From NCBI GenBank assembly GCA_963662155.1, contig OY759270.1, positions 8,036,461-8,100,460 on the forward strand: DNA of 64,000 nucleotides, written 5' to 3'. A program made the translations under genes and the position numbers. The DNA comes from Lamellibrachia columna (taxonomy: Eukaryota > Annelida > Polychaeta > Sabellida > Siboglinidae). Below the pieces are notes generated by a model that was not told the origin of the DNA, ran no database searches, and saw only the letters and a list, made by a program, of their open reading frames with translations. Of the stretch, positions 11,501 through 22,716 are shown piece by piece. Numbering within the stretch: position 1 is the stretch's first letter; the number at the start of each line of letters is the position of its first letter.

Positions 11501-14500
11501 CACTAATAATTCATACCACACCATCATTATTACCAAGACTTATGAAATGATGCTCTCCAACATGTCCGAAGGGCAGAGGATCTTGACTGCCAGAGTTAGA
11601 AATGGCTGTGATTTTGTTGACTGAGTAGCCTTGTTTCGTGCTCTGCTCCTGGCTGGTCACAATGTGTAAATGACGCCCAACATTCTGGCCATTCCTTGGA
11701 CGGCAACCGCATCAACCCGGAATATCTGGCTGCAATGAGAAAGAGGGCTTACTATTTTTTCGCGGGGAGACATGGTCAAACATGAAGTGGGCTTGTGTGT
11801 GCGTTCGTGGGTGTGGGTGTGTGTGTGTGTGTGTGTGTGTACGTCACTGTTAATGTTAAGAATAACTTTGGTGGACGCCATGTATAATATCACCTGTGCA
11901 AGATCAGTGTCTGAAAACGTCGGTATTCGTACGTAGTAAGCAAGAATTTTGAACTTGTGTTGTTTCTTGGCAATGCCTTTGTCTCCCGTTGACATACAAT
12001 TGCAATGGATTTTTGGTACCCAAAAAGGGGGGTCCGGACCCCCCCTCTGGATCCGCCTATGAGTCACTATACTGCTGCACCGCCCCGGCTGTTGCCCCTT
12101 CTTTTGGCAACGTTCTCTGTCCACTTGTCAAGCTCCTCGCCTTTGTCACATCACTTTTAACGCAGCCTCCCCATCTTATTTACGGACTGCTAATTTTCCT
12201 GCGGCGTTACGCTCTCACTGCCTCTACTCACAATCCGGATTCTTGCTATTCCTCCTGTTAACCTGAGCGGTATCCCAATCTCTTCCCTCACATCATTCGT
12301 CCACCTTCTTTATTCCTGTAATTCTACGGACCCAGTTGTTCTCGCAAACGTTCAACGTTCTGTTGTTGTTGCCTTGTCAGCGTATGTAATGCCGGGTTAT
12401 GTGGTACATAACCCGGCATTACACATGCTAACATAATTTTGATTTAAATTTTTTTTTTTCCGTCTGACACGTTTTCTGTTTCATGTACACATTGGTAAAC
12501 CATTGTATGCCATATATTACCATACACACAATATGATAAAGCATGGCATACCATAGTCTACCTTGGTCTACCACGGTTCACCATGATATACTATGGTATA
12601 CCAAGTCATGATATATTTTCGTTTCGTAAGTGTTATACCTTTCCTATTGGTCTCCTGAATGCACAACACATCCAGTCTCCTGTGCATTATGGATTAGATT
12701 CATGCCAACAAATAGCACACGATAAATAATACAAATCTCAATTTGTTTGAATCATTAATTTGCGGGAATTTATGTGGAGACATTGTTAAACGAATTAATT
12801 ATAAACGTGATACCAAGATGCAAAGACAACCAATCAAGCTGTGAGACACTTTCATAGTTTGGGTTTGTGTTGGTGCTCGTAGCCATTCGTCAGTTGAATG
12901 TTGATATTGTAGGAGACCAACCTGCCACCACCACACGGTGACTGTGTGAAACACCAAAAGCTGCGCTACTTCAGTCGTTACTCGCAGGCAGCCTGCTATA
13001 GGGAATGCGTCACTGACTTCGTTGTCGACACGTGTGGCTGCAGAGATTACTATATGCCACATTTTGCCTATACAGGTTAATATTTCATTATGCTGTGTTA
13101 TGATTACAAAAACTTAACTACAATTAAGAATATCAAATAGAAAATATATTTGTATACATATATTCCTGTTCCTACCAATACGATATAGCCAACCAAACTC
13201 AACTTATGTAACATATTTTGGTCTTTGTTTACTAAACTATTTCTCTTTCTAAGAAAATAGCACGTTTGCTTGAGACGTTGCATTGTTGCTGTGTATACCG
13301 GCCTCGCTAACTACGTCACGTACGTAGTCTAGGTCACCCTATTTTCATAGGACTGCGCATGCGCTTATCTGTCGCTCTGGTTTACACGTCAGCCCTCAAT
13401 CAACCAGATAAATTAACTAATTTACTATGAACAAAATTAATTATTTGTTCACAGTAAATCAGTCGCGATATTCTTGATTTTAGTTACACATTGTTAGATT
13501 GTATTCTCTCTTTCAGGTACATAACCCCAAAAGAATGAATTTTATTTCAGTTTAATACAGTTGCACATTGAGTTCAATAGCGGTGTCATACTAATACATT
13601 ATTTTGTGATTGAGGTATTCCTATGCTACATGACTTAATACAATTAAGAATTTATATTGTGAAGTGTAAAGCAAATTATAAATTGTTGCGACATAGCCTG
13701 CAGCAATTTTTCAATTGTGAAATATTATCCAATGCATGTGACACGCCAAAGTAATAAACTGAAACAAGTAAATGGATTGCTATAAATTACTATCAGTTTC
13801 ACTATTGATTGCAGACAAACCGCCCGTGTGCAACGTCTCCCGATACATAAGCTGCCTGCTGCCAGCGATAGGTAAGCGGATATTGAAAAATGACGGTTGA
13901 TCGACTGTTACTCAGATACATCAGCAACAAATCTTGATGATATGGATACTGGCCGGATAAAAGAACAAAACTTTGTTCTCTGATTCCTTAGGATATTAGC
14001 TTTAACTTTTTGATAGGAGACAGCACATATTAGGTGTGGGTCCATTAGTTTTCACACCCCGTAGTCCCTGCTGCGAAATAGTCGTTTACAAATAACTTAC
14101 GAATTAGTTCCGATGCATCTTAGCAGAGAACAACCTAAACATCCTGATATAGAGCACCAGAGAACGCAATTCGTCGTACCACCCCGTTCCGTGCCGGTTG
14201 ATAGGCTGGCTCGACTAACTGTCAATTGCCATGGAAGTTGTTTATAAGCTTAGACATTTCAAGGCTCCGCCTCTTCCAACGAGGTTGAGTTTTGTAAACA
14301 TTGAAGAGTTGATTTTTAAAATTGCTTCTACTTCATTTAGAAGTGTCTGGGCGGTCAGTATTATGTTTGAATACATAATGTAGTTTATACTATGTAACAT
14401 AATGTTACGATAAAAACAAGCAGACAAAGTCACTTTAGACTGATACCAACCACGATGTCATAGTTTACCTTTAGACTGATACCAACCACGATGTCATAGT

Positions 14501-17500
14501 TTACCTTTAGACTGATACCAACCACGATGTCATAGTTTACCTTTAGACTGATACCAACCACGATGTCATAGTTTACCATTAGACTGATACCAACCACGAT
14601 GTCATAGTTTACCTTTCGACTAAAAACTTCACCTTTCTATGCGCTTTATTTCTAGCCTAGCAGTAAGGTCGCGAGTGCCTATTTTGTGCAGATATTGATT
14701 TTCTAGCCAAAATCTGGCCCAACTCTGTAAGGTAGCATGTGCCAATTTGGTTAACCAATTACAATTAAGTTAAACTTGTAACACTTCAACCATATTAAAT
14801 TGGTATTTGCTATTGGGTCACCCACTGGCATTATTCCCGGTCAATTTGTTTGCCATTCTGTAAGTCCACGAGTATTCAGGCTTTGATGTCCTGGCCAAAA
14901 CATTCACCCACGATGTAAAGTCGCGAGAACCTTTGTAACCCTTTAACCAAATTAAATTGGTTTTCTTACAATTAGGACATCTATTGACATTGCTTCTAGT
15001 AATTTAGAGCCATTCGGCATCTCTATACGGGTGTTGGTACAGGGTAGGGGAATGGGTTGGCCAGGATATTAATACCAGCTCCTAGAAAGTGATCAGGAGT
15101 AATGTCTGTAGGTGTTACAATAACATACAACAATGTCTGTAGGTGTTACAATAACATACAACAATGTCTGTAGGTGTTACAATAACATACAACAATGTCT
15201 GTAGGTGTTACAATAACATACAACAATGTCTGTAGGTGTTACAATAACATACAACAATGTATGTAGGTGTTACAATAACATACAACAATGTCTGTAGGTG
15301 TTACAATAACATACAACAATGTCTGTAGGTGTTACAATAACATACAACAATGTCTGTAGGTGTTACAATAACATACAACAATGTATGTAGGTGTTACAAT
15401 AACATACAACAATGTCTGTAGGTGTTACAATAACATACACCAATGTCTGTAGGTGTTACAATAACATACAACAATGTCTGTAGGTGTTACAATAACATAC
15501 AACAATGTCTGTAGGTGTTACAATAACATACAACAATGTCTGTAGGTGTTACAATAACATACAACAATGTCTGTAGGTGTTACAATAACATACAACAATG
15601 TCTGTAGGTGTTACAATAACATACAACAATGTCTGTAGGTGTTACAATAACATACAACAATGTCTGTAGGTGTTACAATAACATACAACAATGTCTGTAG
15701 GTGTTACAATAACATACAACAATGTCTGTAGGTGTTACAATAACATACAACAATGTATGTAGGTGTTACAATAACATACAACAATGTCTGTAGGTGTTAC
15801 AATAACATACACCAATGTCTGTAGGTGTTACAATAACATACAACAATGTCTGTAGGTGTTACAATAACATACAACAATATCACGTGGATAAAGGGTTACA
15901 CTGTTATCTTAATACATATTACGTGACAACAAAGACAGTCGTGATTTTGCAGGGTATGGGAATTTTGGCCTGTGAATCAGTAACTGCCCGGCTTTTTCGG
16001 AAAGTGTACAATGTAGTCTTGCTAAATCAGCCAAGAAACATAGACGACAAAACTTGGTCCAGCCGAAAACTCGGACTTGTCTGCTGCAGAACGGTCAACG
16101 ACTAGATTTCTCCCCATATACACCCGCTCTGTTGTATGTGAAGTACAGTAACTAGACAACCAGTTGAGGTACAGATCAGTACTAGATAGCAAATTAAAGA
16201 ACTATTGTGCTTAAATGAAGTTTGCTAATCATTGTCATTTTAAAGGGAAATAAAAGTCACGATTTTGGGTCTATGCACCTGTAAGAGTTACAAAAACATT
16301 AAGAATATCACGTCAGTGGTTTAAGTGTGAAAACTTATTGAATATACATCATCTTAATTTGATGGGCCGCGCCATACTGCTAGATAACCCTACGTCACAT
16401 ACGTCGAAGTCTAGCAACATTAGTTCGCCAAATGAAAATATATTCTTGATTTTAGTTACACATGGTTAGTTTATGGTATCTCTTTTAGGTTCATATCCCC
16501 CTCTATGAACAACCAGTTGTCATGTAACAGTGCCATAAGCAAAAACATCCTTTACTCCTTAAGTTAAAATATGATGAAGTACGGTAAAACTGCATATACG
16601 GTTCCGTGGTATGAATATACGGTTCCATGGGAGGCAACACAACAAAATGTGGTGCTTTTATCCGGTGTGTTCCCATCAAGTTGCTAACATACCTGACTAT
16701 GTAGAATAGTTAAAAACGAAATATCCCGATGCCTACCACCAGATAGTAGCTATTACCTAACGTGCACGTCTAAATACAGATTCCCGTTGGACGCAGACTT
16801 AGAATTCGGAACACTTTTCTATAGAAACAACTTTTCGCCAGAAATTGCTACCCTCCTCCATATAGATATAAGGCCCGAAAATAAGGATTAAGAGATAGCC
16901 AGATGGAGCCACATGTCGTCATGTCCATCTTATTAAAGTACGGTTGCAGAAAACAACATTCATTTAAACATTTTAAATGCTAGCTTCATAAGTATACAAA
17001 TCGTCATTTCCAAAGTGGGACACAAGAAGTAGATGCATACAGTAGGCTAATACGATTATAGTAGTAGCGTATAATCGGTTGTGTGATGTATGAGAACGAA
17101 TATTCAAATAAAAGAATTAAAATATTGTAAGTGCCCAGATGGGGAGCTTCTTGCCCCGTGGGCGGGCTTCTTACCCCATGGGCGGGCTTCTTACCCCACC
17201 ATAAAAACCTATACCGCTAAAATGCCTACAACCTTTTTCAGAGACTGTACGTCAACAATGTTAACACACGGAATGTATCTACTGTGTACGTCAACGATGT
17301 TAACACACGGAACGTATCTACTGTGTACGTCAACAATGTTAACACACGGAATGTATCTACTGTGTACGTCAACAATGTTAACACATGGAATGTATCTACT
17401 GTGTATGTCAACAATGTTAACACACGGAACGTATCTACTGTGTACGTCAACAATGTTAACACACAGAATGTATCTACTGTGTACGTCAACAATGTTAACA

Positions 17501-20500
17501 CACGGAATATATCTACTGTGTACGTCAACAATGTTAACACACGGAACGTATCTACTGTGTACGTCAACAATGTTAACACACGGAATGTATCTATGATGAT
17601 GAACTATACATCATTCATTGCGCATAGATGAGATTTACCGAAAGGATTCTGTATACGATTTCCTCATGCCCCACCCTACCCTACATGTATGTTTATATGC
17701 GTGTACCACTAATCCAGGTTTAAAGAACGCGAAACCTTTACAATGTTGGCAGTTTGAAGTAGGGGAAGGCAGTGTTTGTTGAGCCATTCTTCATTCTTTT
17801 TTATCCGTAGGGTGCAACCATATTAATAAATGCTTTTATTCACATAAACTATGATTATTAGTGGATCAACTTAAACCAAAGATAATTTATCTAGCATGCG
17901 TATATAATTATATGTAACTGGTTCAAATATGGCTGGTAAACTGTCTCAACTAACACTTGGTGAAGGATAAGTTGAGGGACAGTGTAGCGTAGGTTTGATT
18001 AAAAGCTTTATTTGTATAATACGTACAACACGCATCTGACAAGTCTACTCGTTTAATTAATAAGACAGCACACTTGATTAATATAGGACAATCGCAACCT
18101 GTGTAACTAACTTGTAATATGTTGCCTTGTAGCTATCCGATGTTCCAATTTGCTCGCTCGTAAAAATTAATTCCTTGACGTATTTTGGGGTAAAGAACAC
18201 TCATCTTCGTTCCTTAACCGCTGCTCAACTAACCTGACATTAAGCTTTTTTAAATTAACTTCTAATTACTGCGCAAAGTTATGTATATAATCTTCTTCCC
18301 TAATAATTAAGCGATTTGTAAGTGCACAGATAATAAAGTATATTCACATACGAATAGTTTACTCACCAGCAGAAGAAGAAGAAATGTTTCTATTTTACGC
18401 ATCATACATTTCACATAATACATATATATCCATGTTAAATTATAATTTTAAATAATACAGGTGTATATGGTTGTAAGTAAACATGGTATATATTAAGGTA
18501 TTAAACAAACAAATAGGTTCAGGAGACTCCTCTAAGACTTTGATAGTCGCTATCAAGGAGCCACCTTACAAAATTAAATTAAACTAAATCAGTTGGTCAA
18601 ACATATATAATTCTTCCAAGAAGAGAAGAAAGAAAGAAAGAAAAAACCATAATAATAATATCATCTCTGATTGTGTGTGTGTAAGAGTGTGTGCGTGCAT
18701 GTGCTTGTTCGTGTGCGTGTTCGTGTATTACTATTCTCGCTTGATTATGTGTGTTTGCAGTTTAGGCACCTTTTAGTGTAAGGGTGACAGGTGGTTGTAT
18801 TTTTTAACGTTGCATACATATATAGCAATTTTGCCTTGTGCATGAATCTTGATAATTTTGTAAAAAAGTTTTGCATACTGAGCAAATCCTTGTAAGCTGT
18901 GTGTATTAAGCTTTTCCTTAACTATAGTGGGAATATTATTAAATAAAAATGGTAAATTATGCCGAAGACATTTCTTTGCAAATTCGTGTTTAGTTTTATA
19001 AGTAGGCCTATATATTTCATTCTTGATTCATGTATCATAATTATGTATGTCATAGTTGAAGATTATCCTCCAGTTTTGTAAATAAACTGATAAATTGTTA
19101 TGTAAATATTTATAATAAAATTTTAATTGTTGTAATTTAGGAATGTCATCTACTTTTAACATGTTGAGTTTTTTTTATGGAGTTAATTAATCAAAATCAC
19201 CGAAAGTGTAAAAAACATCAACAACCATACTTTTAGCTGACATTTTCTGATCGTTATGAGAACTTATTGTATGTCAACCATGTTCTAATAACATGTTCAA
19301 TCACTGGGTGGTACCAAGTAACTCTCGCTGCTGTCGTTTCCTGGGAAACATGGGTGGTTCAAGTAACACTGTCACTCAACTAACACTGCCATCCTCTAAC
19401 AATCTCGCGTGGAGGTCTACGTCTTATGGACTCTTGATTTAGCGCGAATCACGCAATTAAAAAGTTCACATAACAACACTTACATAATTGAAATTACAAG
19501 TGTACTGCATGTACTACTACAGCGTACGTAACATTTTAAAGCGACGTTTATCTTTCAGAAAGATTTAACGAAACCCTGTCTGCCACGTGTGTGTGCCCGA
19601 AAGAGTGTGACATCGTTCATTACAAAACGTCCACGAGCTATGCGTCCGCCAGCCAGAATCACAAAAACGGATTAGATTTTTCTGAAACATTCCTCAAGAA
19701 AGCGGGAGAAAACTTGAACGAATCGCTCGAAACGAAGGAGCGTGTATTGCCAGATAGACGGCGAGCTAACATAGAGGAGGCGGAACGAGTTCTCCGTGCG
19801 TTACCAGATGCGATACCGTACGACGAAATATATAGCCATAAGAAGAATTTCAAATTGATGAATCGCCACGTACTACTGCATGAAATACAGTACGCTTACA
19901 TGTTTGGTATGGTAATGGGATTGAACAAGATGCAGGAAGTCTTAGAAAGAGATTTTATTACCGGTTGGGAGAGCATGAATGTTTATGACTGCATGTCTGA
20001 CTCGTTCGAGCTCTCTCAAATATTAAGCAATTCAGCCAACATGAGTGACGAAAAACCGTGGCGAGCAGCCGTACAGCTGCATCTAGAAGAAAAGCTCATC
20101 GCTTCGAAAAGAGCCTCATACAACCTGGATCGAGTGCACGACGCTTACTGCAATGCCGTCCCTTTATATAACTGAAAGATTGTTCCCCAAAACCACTGAA
20201 ATAAATCAGACGTACACTCGACTCAGAAGACACATTAAGAAATATATGGAAAACATTGATGGGTTATTTCGTAATTACATCGCCGATGCTCACGTAGTAG
20301 AAATAATTTTTCATTATTGCAACGGGTTCTTGGAAGCTTCAGTCGAATACGACAGAGACATGAGATTGTACGAGTCGTTAGTCATACGAAAACCGCTTCA
20401 GAATATTATAATAAGTAAGACTGACATCAGAAACATTGACATCTGGACCGTTATCGAGGGAGATATGTATAAAAAAAGATTTGAATATTATGAAAAAAAC

Positions 20501-22110
20501 CTTGAAACTATGCGGGATAACTGGCATGAGTACAACCGCTCACACGTGACTGATACAATTATTGCATACTTGGAGAGTTTGAAGAATAACAGACACGTCA
20601 ATAAATTATCCTTGGCTGCCTTTTTTACGTCGGACAAAATAACGAAACTGGTTGACAAATATTAAGATTCGGTCACGAGATCACAAGAGAATATCCGTAA
20701 AATGATGACCGATATGGACACAATTGGAACAGGCATATGCAGAATCTATGCCATGACATGTTTTGGTATTCTGGATTCATGGTGCACTAAACAGTACGAC
20801 CACTACAATAAATCTTCCGATTACGAGAAAACTGCCATGGAAAGCTATTTCATGCCTGACATTAACAGTTCGATATACAGGAGGATAATACGACGTGATA
20901 CAAATATCTGTGGTGACTGCCTCCTTGTAACCAAAGAACTCATACCGTCGCACAACTTCACGACTCTCTCACTACGGCAACTAACCGCCTTCAAGAACAT
21001 GCTGGAATCTTTCCTTCAATAGTCTCGATTGGACGGCACTTTTTTCAGGTATGTTAGAGTCATATAAACCTTTGTGCTTCTGCAAATAGTTACGAACAGC
21101 AACATCCACGAATACACACCTTTCTAACACAGTCAGCAAACAAACGGCCCCCTCCAAAGGTACGACACATGCTTACGCATTTAATATGACCCTGTTGAAC
21201 TTGTTTAACTTAAAGGTTGCACCACCCGACTCCACTCTCCATATCCCTTGCTCTAGTTCTCCATTCTTCTCCCCGTCCTGCCAAATCTCTCTTCACGCAG
21301 ACCTCCAGTCTCTGTCTCGGTCTTCCTCTTCTCTTTCTACCCTCCATGCACAGTGCATCCGCAATAGATGGTACTATCGCAAGTATTCATATAAAATCAA
21401 AGGATCTGAAGAGAACTAGATCAGGGAATGTGTATGTATTACTTCGTCTTGTTTGCAACATAAAATTGGCTTGGCGCCATTGGTCAAACATTCACTTCCA
21501 TTTAATTTGGTGTGCTGACAAATGTTTGACAATTTGTTTTTATGATACTCTGACCCTTGGTCAGCAGGTGTTAGCTCAACGCTTCCACCAAATTTTATTG
21601 TGATTTTGCTATTGTGATCTCCATTAATCGTGGTCACGTTGAGCTATTGGTAAATACACACGTTCATTTATTGTTTGTCGTATTGAATCAGACATTCACA
21701 CCTTCGACTGAATGTGTTTCAGCCGCAACTTTCTGGAGCTGAATATCTACATGCGCGACCTGCGTGTCCAGGAATACGAGCAGCTGGAGGCCTACACTAT
21801 CATTGATTTACTAAGTAAGGCTCATTTGTAATATTAAACTTCTAAGAAACTAAAAAAAACTCAGCTGTGTTGTTGACAGATCATCGAAACAGTCCAGGAT
21901 CGGCTTTGTTGTTTAAAAGCCAGAATAGATATTTTAAATGTAAGATACCCTTCAAAATATACTGTTGTGCAATTTTAGTGGTCAAAGAAAGGTAGATCAT
22001 TCCTTAACATCATAGCCATGTCCAAGGTTATTTTTTTTACAAAGAACCCTTACAATACTGTTAAATATAATTCGCAGAGTCATGCCATATTATTTCACGA
22101 TTCTTGCTGG

Positions 22111-22185
<75 letters not shown>

Positions 22186-22716
22186 TTCATAACCATTCTT
22201 TTACTGCCAAGCTCGGTTAACCGTATTGCCACAATCAGCAGTGACAATTCCAAGCGACACAGCTCACGTTTACCAAAATTCAACATACATGCACGCATGC
22301 ATGCATGCATACATACATACATACATACATACACACATACATATATATTTGCAAAAAAAAATATTGTCGGGTCGAGTAAGCGTTATTCAGCTGTCCTATT
22401 AATATTAGACAAGAACCTAGCAGAAATAGCAAAAATCACAGAAATAGGCAGCCCCATCAATGTTGATGTTTTGAGGTATCCGCAGACGTCCGCTATATGT
22501 TATGAAGTGACTGAATTTTACAACACACAGGGAAGAGATTAATAGTTGTTCATGCGTGTTACAGGTGACATCGGGGGTTCGATGGGGCTGCTGATTGGAG
22601 CGAGCGTTATAACACTCTTCGAAGCAGTTGACGCCTTCGCAGTCACATTGGCCAGTTGGCAGCGTAGGAAGAAAAGGCGACAACCGCGATCATCGAAAAA
22701 GGAAACGGAGAATTAA
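8508..22716 (+). CDS. DEG/ENaC (acid-sensing/degenerin-type) sodium channel, 3' part, eight exons
   Basis: Eight exons join in phase: 8508-8591, 8951-9069, 9336-9517, 12913-13075, 13815-13871, 19559-21048, 21723-21814, 22565-22716. Together they give the extracellular domain and second transmembrane segment of a DEG/ENaC channel. Diagnostic motifs appear in order: DAGVCYTFNA, EYMKGPHNAVGLKL, NLPPPHGDC, YSRYSQAAC, CGCRDYYMP, CNVSRYISC, CVCPKEC, then NFLELNIYM, and DIGGSMGLLIGAS, which contains the G-x-S selectivity filter. Such channels are trimeric, amiloride-sensitive cation channels of the plasma membrane gated by protons, peptides or force; the ligand here cannot be inferred. Exons for the N-terminus and first transmembrane segment were not found. 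Exon 6 carries an exceptionally long insertion with a frame change and two in-frame stops, so the gene may be a pseudogene, may use unrecognised splicing, or may contain assembly errors. All other exons and splice sites are intact. Confidence 0.88.
8770..8900. repeat. TA/TG microsatellite patch
   Basis: Alternating (TA)n and (TG)n tracts with an inverted relation between gataatgatttatata-like halves around 8765-8820. Lies in the intron between DEG/ENaC exons 1 and 2 of this window. Confidence 0.8.
8951..9069 (+). CDS. DEG/ENaC exon 2 (first cysteine-rich block)
   Basis: Between ctcattag and g|gtaaat. It encodes CRWKRTPCSHEDF and VTDAGVCYTFNA, the conserved G-x-C-Y-x-F-N signature of DEG/ENaC extracellular domains. 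It ends with one spare base that joins GT of the next exon as Gly. Confidence 0.88.
9336..9517 (+). CDS. DEG/ENaC exon 3 (palm/beta-ball strands)
   Basis: Begins after ttctgtag. It reads GLQLVLNIEQYEYMKGPHN, then GLKLVLHNQD and VPAGMHTFITVSIS, matching the block of ASIC-like channels in which a conserved Leu-rich strand precedes a Pro-Gly-x-His turn. It ends in phase 0 at AAA|GTTAGT. The 85-bp satellite starts directly at this donor. Confidence 0.9.
9518..10197 (+). repeat. 85-bp satellite array, second copy, 8 units
   Basis: Same unit as 1925-6837, beginning exactly at the exon 3 splice donor: gttagttctatcttgg stands where other units have gtaagttctatcttgg. It ends at the same ttataaagcagtgatgct junction. 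It fills the start of DEG/ENaC intron 3. Confidence 0.96.
10198..11693 (+). repeat. 1.5-kb element segment, copy 2
   Basis: Nearly identical to 6838-8376 with small indels and scattered substitutions. It includes four 39-bp minisatellite units (10305-10455) and the tRNA-like stretch near 11110-11170. It is intronic in the DEG/ENaC gene and in direct orientation with copy 1. Confidence 0.92.
11812..11840. repeat. (GT)n microsatellite
   Basis: Short run of GT dinucleotides in intron 3. Confidence 0.85.
12020..12066. repeat. transposon-end-like block with GC palindrome
   Basis: ggggggtccggacccccc is an 18-base perfect palindrome followed by ctggatccgcctatgag. The reverse strand begins ataggcggatcca, and the same start occurs at 26345 next to another G-run. 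This suggests ends of one dispersed element family. I cannot name the family. Confidence 0.45.
12385..12423. repeat. perfect 18-bp inverted repeat with 3-base loop
   Basis: tgtaatgccgggttatgt and its exact reverse complement are separated by ggt. Could be a collapsed foldback or MITE end, or a cruciform-forming site. Intronic. Confidence 0.9.
12913..13075 (+). CDS. DEG/ENaC exon 4 (thumb, cysteine motifs)
   Basis: Acceptor gatattgtag ends at 12912; donor g|gttaat. It starts in phase 0 with E-T-NLPPPHGDC, continuing Ser-Lys of exon 3 across the array-filled 3.4-kb intron. It then encodes YFSRYSQAACYRECV and DTCGCRDYYMPHF, the classic thumb block of ASIC/degenerin channels. All conserved cysteines of this block are present. 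Confidence 0.93.
13290..13530. repeat. dispersed intronic repeat, copy A
   Basis: Shares gtcagccctcaatcaacc and gatattcttgattttagtt with copies near 16225-16480 and 23630-23930. Also contains an imperfect hairpin (ttactatgaacaaa / tttgttcacagtaaa). Confidence 0.6.
13815..13871 (+). CDS. DEG/ENaC exon 5
   Basis: Acceptor gattgcag, donor g|gtaagc. 57 bases with phase 1 at both ends. It encodes KPPVCNVSRYISCLLPAI, matching the short P-x-C-x-x-x-x-x-x-x-C segment after the thumb helices. Confidence 0.9.
14434..14613. repeat. 36-bp tandem repeat, 5 copies
   Basis: Units start tttagactgataccaacc and are almost invariant. In intron 5 of the DEG/ENaC gene. Confidence 0.95.
15101..15877. repeat. 31-bp tandem repeat, about 25 copies
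   Basis: Units read aatgtctgtaggtgttac then aataacatacaac. Nearly homogeneous, with rare tatg and cacc variants recurring in blocks. In intron 5. Confidence 0.96.
16225..16480. repeat. dispersed intronic repeat, copy B
   Basis: Shares cacctgtaagagttac, atcttaatttgatg and attcttgattttagttacac with copies A and C. Otherwise non-coding. Confidence 0.55.
17246..17593. repeat. 39-bp tandem repeat, about 9 copies
   Basis: The unit contains tgtacgtcaacaatgttaac and acacggaatgtatctac. A period divisible by 3 keeps long repeat-peptide frames open on both strands; these are not genes. In intron 5. Confidence 0.95.
17600..19558. other. AT-rich end of DEG/ENaC intron 5
   Basis: Low-complexity, AT-rich sequence with short GT tracts near 18675-18730. 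No exon, RNA gene or recognisable element was seen. Confidence 0.5.
19559..21048 (+). CDS. DEG/ENaC exon 6 with giant extracellular insertion (frame disrupted)
   Basis: Acceptor tatctttcag, donor cag|gtatgt, both in phase with neighbours. It opens with the expected ERFNETLSATCVCPKECD and Y-K-T-S-T-S-Y-A-S-A-S of the family. Normally only about 25-30 residues separate this motif from the NFLELNIYM strand encoded by exon 7; here about 470 residues intervene. The insertion is charged and probably helical (for example NRHVLLHEIQYAYMFGM and NFKLMNRH), with many Asn-x-Ser/Thr sequons (NMS, NQT, NRS, NKS, NSS, NFT) and about ten Cys, consistent with an extracellular location. The first frame stops at 20173; a +1 frame continues from about 20153 to TAA at 20663 and, in the same frame, onward to TAG at 21020 and the donor. 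Alternatively a 52-base GT-AG intron (20158-20209) would restore the first frame change exactly. I do not recognise the inserted domain. Confidence 0.75.
21049..21722. other. DEG/ENaC intron 6
   Basis: Non-coding sequence between exons 6 and 7. Small ORFs on both strands look random. Confidence 0.6.
21723..21814 (+). CDS. DEG/ENaC exon 7 (last palm strand before TM2)
   Basis: Acceptor aatgtgtttcag, donor a|gtaagg. It encodes NFLELNIYMRDLRVQEYEQ followed by AYTIIDLL, matching the conserved strand plus Y-x-x-x-x-LL lead into the second transmembrane segment. The phases (1 base in, 1 base out) fit exons 6 and 8. Confidence 0.92.
22112..22182. repeat. (TA)n microsatellite
   Basis: About 35 TA units in DEG/ENaC intron 7. 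Produces spurious Ile-Tyr repeat ORFs. Confidence 0.97.
22289..22348. repeat. (ATGC)n/(ATAC)n microsatellite
   Basis: Consecutive tetranucleotide tracts (catgcatgcatg, then catacatacatac) in intron 7. Confidence 0.9.
22565..22716 (+). CDS. DEG/ENaC exon 8 (pore, TM2, C-terminus, stop)
   Basis: Acceptor gttacag. With one base from exon 7 it begins S-DIGGSMGLLIGAS, the invariant pre-TM2 and selectivity-filter region, followed by VITLFEAVDAF and a short basic cytoplasmic tail (RRKKRRQPRSSKK). TAA is at 22714-22716. The tail of about 25 residues is shorter than that of many family members. No AATAAA was found immediately downstream. Confidence 0.95.

Noticed and set aside
17090..17631. ORFs with 13-residue peptide repeats on both strands
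   Set aside because: A 39-bp period without stops keeps frames open by arithmetic; both strands are equally open.
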